Source of the DNA: Acidimicrobiia bacterium
GTDB lineage: Bacteria > Actinomycetota > Acidimicrobiia > IMCC26256 > PALSA-610
DNA length: 64,000 nt
Assembly: GCA_027494135.1 (NCBI GenBank)
Contig: JAOSJK010000001.1
Coordinates: 99,378 to 163,377 of the forward strand
Direction: 5' to 3'
The position numbers and the translations under genes were made by a program. Numbering within the stretch: the stretch's first letter is position 1; every line of letters begins with the position of its first letter. Shown piece by piece: positions 39,220-49,118 of this stretch. The notes beneath the pieces are model-generated. The model did no database searches. It saw nothing but the letters and a program-made list of their open reading frames with translations, and was not told the DNA's origin.

Positions 39220-40365
39220 TCAGGAGCGCAGGGCCGTGTCGAGAGCGCGGAGGAAGTGCTCGAGGTCGGCCTCGTCGTTGTAGCCGTGCGGCGCGACACG
39301 GATCCCGCCTCCGCGCGGCGAGCAGACGACACCGACGGTGACTAGCTGCGAAGCGACCGTGGCGGGGTCGGCGTCTGCCGTCCCGAAGGTGACGATCCCG
39401 GACCGGCCGGCGCCCGTCCTCGCCGACCACACGGGCAGGCCGCGCTCCGCAACCGCCGACGCGAGGTTGCCGCACCACGCGTCGACGTGCGACCACACCC
39501 GCTCGATGCCCGCGCCGACCAGCAGGTCGATCGACGCCCCCATGGCAGCGAAGGCGGCGGAGGTCATCGTCCCGCCCTCGAACCGCCGGGCGGTCGGGTC
39601 GGGCACCCACTCGCGGTTCTCCCAGTCCTTGCGGTGCACCACCGAGTTCCAGCCGGGCTCCAGCACCCGCAGCGAGTCGATGCGGTCGGGAGCGACGTAG
39701 AGGAGGCCCGCACCCTCCGGACCGAGCAGCCACTTGTGCGCGTCGGCCATCGCGAAGTCGACGCCCCACGCCCCGAGATCCGCCGGGATCACACCGAGCC
39801 CCTGGATCACGTCTGCGCAGAGGAGCGCCGAGTGTTCGCGGCAGAGGCTCCCGAGCGCGGCCAGATCCGTCCGCCAGCCGCGCCCGAACTGCACCCATGA
39901 GGTGGCGACAAGGCGTACGGGCCCTTCGGCGAACGCCGCCTCGTACACCTCGATCGGGACCTCCCCCGCCTCGTTGGCGGGCGCGAGTGGCTCGACGACC
40001 ACTCCCCTGTCGGCGAGTGCAAGCCACGGGTAGATCGTCGATGGGAACTCGTGCGCCGGCACGAGCACGCGATCGCCCGGCGACCACTCGAGGCCGTTGG
40101 CTACGAACCCGAGCGCCTCGGTCGTGTTCTTGACGAATGCCACCCCGTCGACCGGTACCCCCATCAACGCGGCGGATGCAGCGCGGATCTCTTCGCGTCG
40201 TTCGTCTGCGGCGTCCACCGAGAGCGACCCGAGGTGGGCAGCCTCCTCGGCCGAGGCGAGCATCGCAGCGAACCCGGGGCGCGACAACGGCGCGACGCCT
40301 GCATGGTTCAGGTACGCGAGCCTCTCTGTCACCGCCATCGACTCGCGAGGGATCGGCGTGGTCAC
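39220..40365 (-). CDS. Class V PLP-dependent aminotransferase / cysteine desulfurase-like
   Basis: A fold-type I enzyme of about 381 residues. The PLP Schiff-base Lys is in FAMADAHKWLLGPEG; the pyridine-contact Asp is in LCADVIQGLG; AFVKNTTEALGFVA forms the phosphate site. No cysteine-desulfurase active-site Cys loop is evident, so isopenicillin-N epimerase-like or aminotransferase activity is likelier. GTG at 40365 or ATG at 40338 could be the start; the longer frame to 40575 overlaps the thiolase and is rejected. Confidence 0.85.
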   Translation of the reverse strand: MTTPIPRESMAVTERLAYLNHAGVAPLSRPGFAAMLASAEEAAHLGSLSVDAADERREEIRAASAALMGVPVDGVAFVKNTTEALGFVANGLEWSPGDRVLVPAHEFPSTIYPWLALADRGVVVEPLAPANEAGEVPIEVYEAAFAEGPVRLVATSWVQFGRGWRTDLAALGSLCREHSALLCADVIQGLGVIPADLGAWGVDFAMADAHKWLLGPEGAGLLYVAPDRIDSLRVLEPGWNSVVHRKDWENREWVPDPTARRFEGGTMTSAAFAAMGASIDLLVGAGIERVWSHVDAWCGNLASAVAERGLPVWSARTGAGRSGIVTFGTADADPATVASQLVTVGVVCSPRGGGIRVAPHGYNDEADLEHFLRALDTALRS

Positions 40366-40417
40366 CGCCCCAGGCTCGCGCGCGCCGCCCTCTCCCCGCA
40401 TCCGCGGGCTCGGGGGT

Positions 40418-41614
40418 TCAGGAGAAGTCGGCCTTGCGGTACATGGTGACGACGCAGGCACCGCCGAGACCGAGGTTGTGCTGAAGCGCCAGCTTCGCCC
40501 CGTCGACCTGCCTCGCATCGGCGTCGCCACGCATCTGCCACGTGAGCTCGGAGCACTGTGCGAGACCGGTGGCACCGAGCGGATGCCCCTTGGAGATCAG
40601 CCCGCCGGACGGGTTCACGACCCAGTCGCCCCCGTAGGTGACCGCTCCCGAGTCGATCAGCTCGCCTGCACCCCCCTCTCCGCAGAGGCCGAGGCCCTCG
40701 TAGGTGATCATCTCGTTCGCGGAGAAGCAGTCGTGCAGCTCGACCACGTCGACGTCCTCGGGCCCGTACCCCGACTCCTCGTACACCTGGCGGGCAGCGG
40801 CGGCCGTCATGTCGAAGCCGACGAGCTTCATGTCGGAGCCGGAGTCGAAGCTGCTCTCGTAGTCGGTGGTCATCGCCTGGCCGACGATCTCGACGGCCTT
40901 CTCCTCGAGCCCGTGTGCACGGACGAAATCCTCGCTGGCGAGAATCGCAGCACCTCCGCCGTCGGAGGTGGGGCAGCACTGCAGCTTCGTGAGCGGCTCG
41001 TGGACCATCTTCGCCGCGAGGATCTCCTCGAGCGTGTACACGTCGCGGAACTGCGAGTAGGGGTTGTTCGCCGAGTGACGGTGGTTCTTCTCGGCGATGC
41101 GGGCGAACGACTCCGCCTTCACGCCGTAGCGCTCCATGTACTCGCGACCGGCGTTGCCGAACATCTGCGGCGCCCCGGGTGCCGGGGCGAAGCCGCGCTT
41201 CTCGACCATCACCGTAAAGTGCTTGTCGAGGGGCATCGTCCGGTCTTCGTACTTGATCCCCAGCGAGCCCTTCTCCATCTTCTCGAACCCGAGAGCGAGG
41301 GCGCAGTCGGCGATCCCCCCCTCGACCATCTTCTTCATGAGGTACAGGGCGCTGGAGCCCGTCGAGCAGTTGTTGTTGACGTTCACAGCGGGGATCCCGG
41401 ATAGGCCCAGCTCGTAGAGGCCGCGCTGGCCGCAGGTGGAGTCGCCGTAGCAGTAGCCGACGGCGGCCTGCTCGATCAGCCCGTAGTCGATCCCGGCGTC
41501 GGCCAGGGCTGCCTGACCGGCCTCGCGCGCCATGTCGGGGTAGTCCCACTGGCGGGCTCCGGGCTTCTCGAACTTGGTCATCCCGACGCCGACGACGAAG
41601 ACCTTGCGACCCAT
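40418..41614 (-). CDS. Thiolase-family protein (SCP-x / lipid-transfer type)
   Basis: A 398-residue thiolase-like enzyme. The nucleophilic Cys is in [15 protein letters not shown], the His in [11 protein letters not shown], and a second Cys/His region in [17 protein letters not shown]. This form lacks the typical C-terminal Cys motif of biosynthetic thiolases and resembles SCP-x-type keto-thiolases used in sterol or branched side-chain degradation. The ATG at 41614 is preceded by AGAGGAGC. It is divergent from the GNAT gene at 41702. Confidence 0.92.
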   Translation of the reverse strand: MGRKVFVVGVGMTKFEKPGARQWDYPDMAREAGQAALADAGIDYGLIEQAAVGYCYGDSTCGQRGLYELGLSGIPAVNVNNNCSTGSSALYLMKKMVEGGIADCALALGFEKMEKGSLGIKYEDRTMPLDKHFTVMVEKRGFAPAPGAPQMFGNAGREYMERYGVKAESFARIAEKNHRHSANNPYSQFRDVYTLEEILAAKMVHEPLTKLQCCPTSDGGGAAILASEDFVRAHGLEEKAVEIVGQAMTTDYESSFDSGSDMKLVGFDMTAAAARQVYEESGYGPEDVDVVELHDCFSANEMITYEGLGLCGEGGAGELIDSGAVTYGGDWVVNPSGGLISKGHPLGATGLAQCSELTWQMRGDADARQVDGAKLALQHNLGLGGACVVTMYRKADFS

Positions 41615-41701
41615 GAGTGCTCCTCTTCCGCTTCCGGTGCTCAGATGATTGCGTAGTCCGCCCGCAGCGGTCGAAACGACCCGCGGCGTAGCGTAGGGGC
41701 G

Positions 41702-42609
41702 ATGACTCCCGGTGCCGCCTCCGACTGCGCGTCTCTCGCGGCCACCGCCGCCGGCGATGCCACCGCGGCGGCGGTGCGCTCCCGGGTCGCAATCGCAGAG
41801 ACGCAGGACATTCCTGTCATAGAGGCGGCATGCGCGCTGCTGACGAGGATCTGGGGAACCCCCCGAGCACCCGGTGATCGACGCGCACATGGTTAGGGCC
41901 TTCGCTCTCTCGGGCGAGCAGGTTCTCTGCGCCTACGAGGCCGACCACGCCGGCGATCCCGACCACGTCGTCGGCGCGTCTGTCGCGTGGTTCGGGCGCG
42001 ACGCCGAAGGCGAGCACCTTCACTCGCACATCACCGGCGTGGACCCGGGTCTCCAAGGTCGGAGCATCGGCTACGCGCTCAAGCTGCACCAGAGGGCGTG
42101 GGCTCTGGAGCGAGGGATCGCGACCGTCCGCTGGACGTTCGACCCGCTGCTGCGCCGCAACGCGTTCTTCAACCTGTGCAAGCTCGGCGCGTTCGCCGAC
42201 CGGTATCACGTCGACCTGTACGGAGCCATGACCGACGCGACCAACGCCGGCGACGAGTCGGACAGGTTCGCGGTCTGCTGGAGCCTCACCGACGCTCGCG
42301 CGACCCGTGCCGCCGCGGGGTCGGAGATCGAGCCCGATATCGAGTCGCTCGCAGCGAGTGGTGCCTCGGTGATCCTCGACGAGGGCAGCGGTGGCCGTCC
42401 CATCGCGTCGCCGCCGTCGGGCGGAGTCCTTCTCGCACGGGTTCCCGCCGAGATGACTCGGATGCGCATCGAGGAGCCGGCGCTCGCGCGCGAGTGGCGG
42501 GCAGCGGCGCGATGCGCTCGGCGGCGCGTTCGCCGGCGGGTTCGTGGCGACCGGGATCACACGCAGTGGCTGGTACGTGCTCGAACGGGATGAACGGGTG
42601 AGCGGATGA
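41702..42609 (+). CDS. GNAT-family protein of the menC-associated type (two frameshifts)
   Basis: About 301 residues after correction. An Ala-rich start leads to [19 protein letters not shown]. An extra C in the run at 41859-41864 then shifts the frame to [20 protein letters not shown]. The GNAT core is [20 protein letters not shown] with the acetyl-CoA loop. A second extra base near 42509 shifts the end to [20 protein letters not shown] and a stop at 42607-42609. Proteins of this type occur next to menC-like genes in actinobacteria, as here. The substrate is unknown. Confidence 0.78.
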
Positions 42610-42671
42610 GCGAATGAGCGAATGAGCGAATGAGCGAATGAGCGGATGAGCGGATGAGCGGATGAGCGCAT
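42600..42671 (+). repeat. Nine tandem 8-bp units (GAGCGRAT) joining the GNAT and menC genes
   Basis: The unit is GAGCGGAT, GAGCGAAT or the final GAGCGCAT, repeated nine times without interruption. Each copy supplies an ATGA, so a series of three-codon frames (Met-Ser-Glu or Met-Ser-Gly, stop) overlaps head to tail from the GNAT stop to the menC ATG. The period is not a multiple of three. Confidence 0.9.
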
Positions 42672-43779
42672 GGAGCTGATCGACGTCGAGCTGAGGCGGA
42701 TCCGCCTACCGCTCGTGACCCCCTTCCGCACCTCCTTCGGCGTCGAGACAGAACGGGACGTCCTCCTCGTGCGCGTCACCACTCCCGACGCGCAGGGCTG
42801 GGGCGAGTGCGTAGCGGGATCGGAGCCGCTCTACTCATCGGAGCACGTAGACGGTGCGCAGCTGGTTGCGCGTGAGCACCTTCTACCCCGGCTCTTCGCA
42901 GTCGGTGATCTCGCGGCCGCCGGCGTCGCTGGTGCGTTGGCCCCTGTAAAGGGCCATCAGATGGCGAAGGCGGCACTCGAGATGGCGGTCCTCGACGCGG
43001 AGCTGCGCGCCGCCGGCGTGTCGTTCGGCGCCCACCTCGGGGCCGTGCGCGAGGCCGTCGATTGCGGGGTCTCCGTCGGCATCTTCCCCACGATCCCCGA
43101 GATGCTCGACCAGGTGGCCGGCTACCTGGCTGCCGGTTACAAGCGGGTGAAGCTGAAGATCGAGCCCGGCTGGGACGTCGCGCCGCTGCGCGCGGTGCGC
43201 GAGCGGTTCGGCGACGACCTGCTGCTCCAGGTAGACGCGAACACCGCGTACACCCTCGCCGACGCTCCGCACCTGGCGCTCCTCGACGACTTGGGTCTGC
43301 TGCTGATCGAGCAACCTCTCGCCGAGGACGACATACCCGGTCATGCGGAGCTCGCGAAGGTGGTGAAGACGCCGATCTGCCTCGACGAGTCGATTGTCTC
43401 GGCCCGCTCGGCCGAGTACGCAATCGCGATCGGTGCGTGCTCGATCATCAACATCAAGGCCGGGCGTGTCGGCGGCTATCTGGAGGCACGGCGCGCCCAC
43501 GACGTCTGCGTCGAGCGCCGCGTCCCCGTGTGGTGCGGCGGGATGCTCGAGACCGGGATCGGCCGCGCCGCCAACGTCGCACTAGCTGCACTGCCCGGCT
43601 TCACCCTCCCCGGCGATACCTCGGCGTCGGATCGCTACTTCGACCGCGACATCACGGAGCCGTTCGTCCTGCACGAGGGGATGCTCTCGGTGCCGACCGC
43701 GCCGGGCCTGGGGGTCGCCGTCGATCTCGAGTACCTCGACGCGATCACCGACTCCGTCGAGGTGATCGGGCCGGCCTGA
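42670..43779 (+). CDS. menC: o-Succinylbenzoate synthase / N-acylamino-acid racemase family
   Basis: A 369-residue enolase-superfamily protein. The catalytic Lys pair lies in KRVKLKIEPG near residue 160; metal ligands are the Asp of LLQVDANTAY, the Glu of LLIEQPLAED and the Asp of ICLDESIVS, with a further Lys in INIKAGRVGG. MenC dehydrates SHCHC in menaquinone synthesis, while close relatives racemise N-acylamino acids. With no other men gene here, the assignment between the two is not settled. Its ATG forms part of the last 8-bp repeat unit. Confidence 0.85.
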   Translation: MELIDVELRRIRLPLVTPFRTSFGVETERDVLLVRVTTPDAQGWGECVAGSEPLYSSEHVDGAQLVAREHLLPRLFAVGDLAAAGVAGALAPVKGHQMAKAALEMAVLDAELRAAGVSFGAHLGAVREAVDCGVSVGIFPTIPEMLDQVAGYLAAGYKRVKLKIEPGWDVAPLRAVRERFGDDLLLQVDANTAYTLADAPHLALLDDLGLLLIEQPLAEDDIPGHAELAKVVKTPICLDESIVSARSAEYAIAIGACSIINIKAGRVGGYLEARRAHDVCVERRVPVWCGGMLETGIGRAANVALAALPGFTLPGDTSASDRYFDRDITEPFVLHEGMLSVPTAPGLGVAVDLEYLDAITDSVEVIGPA

Positions 43780-43784
43780 GCGCT

Positions 43785-44941
43785 TCAGCCCATGAATCGG
43801 CGGAGCCAGTACTGCTCGAACGCGACCTTCGCCAGGTGCCAGTGGCGCCCGGGCCGCTTCATCTCGATCTGCGGCGCGTCACCCGCGTAGAAGTCGCCGG
43901 TCGCGTAGGCGGCGGATCCGCCCCCGAGCTCGACGAAGCACGCTCCCTTGCCGTCGAAGGTCTCGGTCGACCACCTGCCGGCGAGGTCGGCTGCAATCGC
44001 GCGGCCACGACCTCTGCCTCCTTCTCCGCGAAGACGCCCGCCTTCGGGAGGAACTTGCCGCCGGCTATCGGGACGGACGTCGCGCCACCGATCGCGTAGA
44101 TGCCTTCAGGTCCCGCTGCGAGGGTCGTCGGGTCGACCGGCACGTAGCCGCTCTCCGCCGCTAGGCCGCTCCTGCGAGCGATCTCGGGTGCGCGGTGCGG
44201 CGGTACTCCGAGGAGGACGTCGAACGGCCGTGTGTCGCCCGATGCCGCTATCAGGTGGTGGGACTCCGCATCCACCGCCTCGACCGCGGACAGCGGGTGG
44301 AACCCGATGCCACGCGCCTCGAGCATGCCGCGCAGTGCCTCACCGAGCACCGGTCCCGCCGTCGGCATCGGGAACGGCTCCGGCGTGACGACGTCTACCT
44401 GCACGCGGTCGCGGACCCCTCGGCGGCGGAGCGCCGCGTCGGCGAGGAACGCCGCCTCGTAGGGTGCCGCCGGGCACTTGTAGGGCATCGAGGAGACGAG
44501 AACCACGATGCGCCCGCTCTCGACGTGCTCGAGCACGCCGCGTGCGGCGACCACCCCGTCGAGCGTGTACAGATCGAGCGCCGCCGCCTCGAAGCCGGGT
44601 AGCGACTCCGGCGCCAGCTCGGCGCCGACCGCGAGGACGATGCGGTCTGCGCTCAGCGGCCCCGCGGCCGTCTCCACGACCTGGCGGTCGGTGTCGATCT
44701 CGACTGCCTCGGCCTCGACGACCTCGATGCCTCGACGCCGGAGTCGCCGCACGTCGCGCCTCAGCTGCGAAGGCTGCCTGGCACCTGACATCACCCAGAG
44801 GAGCGACGGCTGGAACACCAACGAGGTGTTGCGCTCCACCAGGACGACCCGATCCTCGGCGGCGAGCCTCTGCCGGAGCCGCCGGGCGGCGACGACCCCG
44901 CCGATGCCCCCACCTACCACTGCGACCGTGTTCGAAGCCAT
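43785..44941 (-). CDS. SQR/FccB-like FAD-dependent oxidoreductase (one frameshift)
   Basis: A two-dinucleotide-domain flavoprotein of about 385 residues. The start MASNTVAVVGGGIGGVVAAR is the FAD Rossmann motif; VLAVGAELAPESLPG and IYAIGGATSVPIAGGKFLPK are the other FAD-contact regions, and SSMPYKCPAAPYEAAFLAD holds a Cys. One missing base near 44001 moves the end to LAGRWSTETFDGKGACFVEL and EMKRPGRHWHLAKVAFEQYW, typical of sulfide:quinone oxidoreductase relatives. Quinone reduction with sulfide or polysulfide is inferred from family and context. Confidence 0.87.
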
Positions 44942-45120
44942 GACGCCTCCCCTTGTCGTCGCCCTTGCTCCCGCGCGTCGAGGCAGGTACCGCAGCACCC
45001 GACGGCGTCGCCGAACAGGTGCACCTCCACCTCGACACCCTCGCGCTCGGCGAGGGACCCCGCCAGGCGTAGGGCGTTGAACGACCCTCGTCGCCGTAGG
45101 CCGGCGCCGAGGCCGCGGAC
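44942..45120 (-). pseudogene. Truncated DsrE-family remnant
   Basis: Between the SQR-like gene and the regulator, a broken frame reads APAYGDE, then, one frame over, SFNALRLAGSLAEREGVEVE, VHLFGDAVGC and CGTCLDAR. These are recognisable DsrE pieces, but there is no start. The middle between GDAVGC and CGTCLDAR is missing and the C-terminus is lost. A working DsrE would have been a sulfur-carrier-type partner of the SQR-like enzyme. Confidence 0.6.
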
Positions 45121-45123
45121 TGC

Positions 45124-45837
45124 TCAGCGCCGGTGCTCCGGCCGGGGGTCTGAGCCGCCCGAGCGGTCGGTCTCGGGAGAGCCGGCGCCTTCGACCACCT
45201 CGAGGTGGCATCCGGCGCCCTGCGGGTCGTTCGCCACGAGGTCTCGGATCGAGATGCCGCTCTCGGCGGCCACCCCCTCGGCGAGGCCGAGGTGCAACGT
45301 GCAGACGGTCTGGGGATCCACGGTGGCCGCTGCCGAGAACGGGCAACGCTGCAGGACCAGGTCGACGTGCCCTGCGTGATCGCGCCGCACGGGGTTGAAC
45401 CCTTCGTGACGGGCGACGGCCTCGAGGAGCTCGAGTCCGCCGGAGCCCCCCCGCATCCGCGCGGCCTCGGCCTCCTCGCGCCCAGCGATGCGCCCGGCCT
45501 CCCGCGCGTCGCGCCCGGTGCGCAGCATGTCGAGCAGGAGGATCGAGAGCCGCTCCGACGGGCTCGGCCCCGGACCCATCCCCGCCGCTTCCGGTCCGGG
45601 CCGGTACTGGAGACGCGGCCGCCCGGGGCGGTCACGCGCCTCGACCTCCTCATCCACCAGGCCGCCGTCCTTCAGCTTCCGCAGGTGCTGCCGGACCGCG
45701 TTGTGGGTGCACCCGCAGAGGTCAGTGAGCTCCGCGACGGTGACGGGCCCGGGCGCCTCCAGCACGTGGGCGAGGATGCGCGCCCGTGTCGGGTCGGCGA
45801 GGAGCCTGGCGACTCCGGGTTCGATCGGTTCGCTCAC
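45124..45837 (-). CDS. Winged-helix transcriptional regulator with Cys-rich C-terminus
   Basis: A 237-residue regulator. The N-terminal winged helix is ARLLADPTRARILAHVLE and DLCGCTHNAVRQHLRKLKDG. The C-terminal domain has Cys in VLQRCPFSAAA, in QTVCTLHLGLAEG and in GAGCHLEVVEG, a spacing resembling the Fe-S-binding SufR-type repressors. An iron-sulfur or redox sensor is therefore plausible (inference). It sits amid sulfur and nitrosative-stress genes and may bind the palindrome at 48181-48204. Confidence 0.82.
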   Translation of the reverse strand: MSEPIEPGVARLLADPTRARILAHVLEAPGPVTVAELTDLCGCTHNAVRQHLRKLKDGGLVDEEVEARDRPGRPRLQYRPGPEAAGMGPGPSPSERLSILLLDMLRTGRDAREAGRIAGREEAEAARMRGGSGGLELLEAVARHEGFNPVRRDHAGHVDLVLQRCPFSAAATVDPQTVCTLHLGLAEGVAAESGISIRDLVANDPQGAGCHLEVVEGAGSPETDRSGGSDPRPEHRR

Positions 45838-45852
45838 CGCCGTCGCAGTCGC

Positions 45853-46178
45853 TCAGTGCAACCGGAGGCCCGCAGCGGCGGCTGCCTCGCGGTCGATCAT
45901 CTCGGGGACCACGGCGGGTCCCAGACGAGGCGGACGGCGACCTCCAGGTCTACGTCGCTCAGCGCGCCCGCCACAGCGTCCGCTGCTTCGTTCGGCAAGC
46001 TCTCCGCGACGGGGCACCCGTCTGTCGTGAGCGTCATGTCGACCTCGAGCCTCGATCCCTCGAGGCGTACGTCGTAGACGAGACCGAGCGCGACGATATC
46101 GATCCCGATCTCCGGGTCGTATACGCCGCGCAGTGCGGCACGCGCACGCTCGATGATCTGATTCGGTTCTGCGGTCAT
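45853..46178 (-). CDS. MIP18/DUF59-family Fe-S assembly factor (one frameshift)
   Basis: About 108 residues. The core ALRGVYDPEIGIDIVALGLV and VDMTLTTDGCPVAESLP (Cys in TDGCPVA) is the DUF59 signature, related to PaaD/SufT metal-sulfur maturation. One base missing in the G run at 45904-45907 truncates the product after DPPWSP; the corrected end is EMIDREAAAAAGLRLH. It lies just downstream of the haem-type membrane protein, same strand. Confidence 0.87.
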
Positions 46179-46191
46179 GGTGGTTGCCCCC

Positions 46192-47573
46192 TTACGGGAT
46201 CGTTCGATCGATCCGTGAACGTGAAGTGCACTTCGACGCCTGCGGCGCCGCCGTCGCAACACTGCCCGCCGGCGCATCGGCGGCTGCTGCCTCGAGGCCC
46301 GCGACGATCGTGCGCACGGCGCGGCCGGGACCGAGTCCGAGGTTGACGAGCGCGATCACCCCGCACAACGAGTAGAGAATCGCGCCGGCTGCGACGAGAG
46401 GTGCCGTGCCGGAGAGCAGCCCACCGATGACCAGCGCCGCACCTACCGCAGCGCTCGCGTACGTCGCCCGGGCGAGCCGATCGTCGTACAGGTCCGAGAA
46501 GAGGACCGGCCGGCCGTCGGCCTTGTTGGAGATGCCGAGGTTGCGGATCAGGCCCCACGAGATGAAGGGCACGATCTTGTGCGCGTGACCGACGATCGCG
46601 AGCGAGATCCACGCGAAGATCGCAGCCACCTCCGCCGAGACAAGCCTGACGCGCACGGTTGTCGAGACGTCGGCGAGCGCGCCGGCCGTGCCGAGCACCA
46701 CGGCGAGGACGAGCGCGGCGGCGGCGGTGAGCACGAAGGCGTGCAGCAGCTCGAGCCGGCGCCTGCGGTGCCGGACGACCCCGACGAGCGAGACCAGGTG
46801 CGCGACTACCCCGGCGACCGAGATCGCACCGCCCACCAGCCCCACTCCCCGGGACGCGAACAGGATCCCGGTGGTGAGCGTGACGGCTCCCACAGCGAGG
46901 AGCCTCACGGACCACGCACCGCTGCGTGCCCTCGGCCGGTGCGAGAGCAGGAACATCGGCCAGAGCTTCTCGGCGACGGCCACGTAGGTGAGCCCGAGCC
47001 AGCCGAGGAGACCCAGGTGCGCGTGGCGAGCACGCGGTGTGTGAGGAGCGGAAACCATCCCGCCTCGCGGTCGAACGCGAGACGATTCCGAACGACGCCG
47101 TAGCCACCAGCAGGATCATCGAGTAGCGCAGCCCCTCCACCGCCACTCCGCGGCCGCGTTCGGGAGGAGAGGGGCCGAGACGTTCCAAGCGGTGAGCAAG
47201 ACCGCGGTGAAGAGGAGCGAGCCGCCTGCCGCGACCGTCCACCCGGGCCGTGCGCGAAGCCGTTCGGCAGCATCCACGCCCCGAGGACCCAGAGCGCGGC
47301 CGTCACGCGCGCTGCGACGACCGAGCGGAGTGCGCGCACGCCCACCACCGGCCCGAACTGGTGGACCGCGCCGAGGACCGCGGTGGAGGCGAACGTCAGG
47401 AGCCCGACGTGCACCGCGGCGACCACACCCGGCAGGCGTGGGTCCTCGACGGCGTGGTTCGCCCCGAGAGCCAGAGCGATCCCGAATCCGACCAGGCCGA
47501 CTCCGCCCGCGGCGAGGAACGTGAACGGGACCGTGGGCGGCGGTGCGGTCGGAAGGGGTGTTACCGGCACCAC
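46192..47573 (-). CDS. Polytopic haem-type membrane protein, cytochrome-oxidase-I/NnrS-like (four frameshifts)
   Basis: Four single-base losses (near 47238, 47160, 47090 and 47030) scatter the gene over several frames; corrected it is about 461 residues with around 12 hydrophobic segments. Candidate haem or metal histidines appear in ALGANHAVEDPRLPGVVAAV, in GAVHQFGPVV, in ARHAHLGLLGWLGLTYVAVA and in IVGHAHKIVPFISWGLIRNL. Its neighbours (DUF2249, ScdA, SQR) suggest an NO or sulfide-stress electron-transfer role. The family cannot be named precisely. The GTG at 47573 is the likely start. Confidence 0.7.
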
Positions 47574-47678
47574 CCAGCATCCGGCCCGGCGCCCCGGGGG
47601 GCGGGGCGTGGCGTCGGACCGGGGCCACGCGCGGGGCCGCCACCGAGATCGATGTCGACGCCTTGCCGGGCGTGTCGA

Positions 47679-48118
47679 TCATCCCGTCCGCCTGAAGGCG
47701 ACTCGGAAGTCGCCGTCTGCCAGCTCGATCACCTCGTGCTCGAAGCCCTGGTCGCCGAGGACTCCCTCGAGCGGGACGGGCTCGAAGGGGCGAAGATCAC
47801 GAGGACTCCGCCGGGCTCCACCTCGGCCGCGGCGGCCATGATCTCGTCGAACGGCTCCTTGCCCTCGGCGATCGTCGGGCGGGCGTCGACTATGCGAGCC
47901 GTGCAGCGGATCCGTGCGCTCCACACCTCGGGCCCGTCGTCGCCGTCCTCCCACGTGAACTCGCCGGGGCGGGTGGCCTCCATCTCGTATCTCAGCGGCG
48001 ACGGCTTGTGGTCGTTGACGAGCTCCAGCTCCTCGCCCGAGGTGAGCGAGTTGAGGTGCTCGTACACCAGGGGATGGCGCTGCGGCGGCGGCAGCTCACG
48101 TAGGTCGAGAACGGGCAT
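47679..48118 (-). CDS. DUF2249 double-domain protein (one frameshift)
   Basis: About 146 residues with two DUF2249 units. The first starts MPVLDLRELPPPQRHPLVYE and ends in YEMEATRPGEFTWEDGDDGP. The second, TIAEGKEPFDEIMAAAAEVE, continues after a missing base in the G run at 47787-47790 as FEPVPLEGVLGDQGFEHEVI. DUF2249 proteins often occur with hemerythrins, ScdA and haem proteins in NO or oxygen stress sets. The upstream region holds a perfect operator palindrome. Confidence 0.82.
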
Positions 48119-48180
48119 CTGTCTCCTCTTTCGAAGGTCGGCCTGTCCGGCGAGTCCGGCCGGCGGGCGGGCGGGCGGAG

Positions 48181-48204
48181 TATTTCTAGGCAAGTCTAGA
48201 AATA
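48181..48204. promoter_or_regulatory. Perfect operator palindrome upstream of the DUF2249 gene
   Basis: TATTTCTAG, spacer GCAAGT, CTAGAAATA. Both nine-base arms match exactly as inverted repeats. It lies 63 bases before the DUF2249 ATG and 43 bases before the divergent CysQ-like gene, and is markedly AT-rich in a GC-rich genome. A dimeric regulator binding site is the likely function. Confidence 0.75.
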
Positions 48205-48246
48205 CTGTCGAGGCCGGTCAACTCGGCGCGCGTAGGCTGCCCAGTC

Positions 48247-49057
<811 letters not shown>

Positions 49058-49063
49058 AGCCCC

Positions 49064-49112
49064 GTTTTGGCGTCACTTTCTCGCGGTATACGCGAGGTTC
49101 TGACGCCAAAAC
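49064..49112. terminator. Nested inverted-repeat element between convergent genes
   Basis: Outer arms GTTTTGGCGTCA (49064-49075) and TGACGCCAAAAC (49101-49112) match perfectly over 12 bases. Inside a 25-base loop lies a second hairpin CTCGCG-GTATA-CGCGAG. It sits between the convergent CysQ-like and ScdA genes and carries T/A tracts at its ends, so a bidirectional terminator or a REP-like repeat is likely. Confidence 0.7.
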
Positions 49113-49118
49113 CAGGAA

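Noticed and set aside
42600..42671. A CRISPR-like short repeat array
   Set aside because: The unit is 8 bp with no spacers and no cas genes; it is a simple tandem repeat.
45124..45837. NsrR-type Rrf2 regulator
   Set aside because: The fold and Cys spacing match an ArsR/SufR-like winged helix rather than the Rrf2 CX5-7CX5C arrangement.
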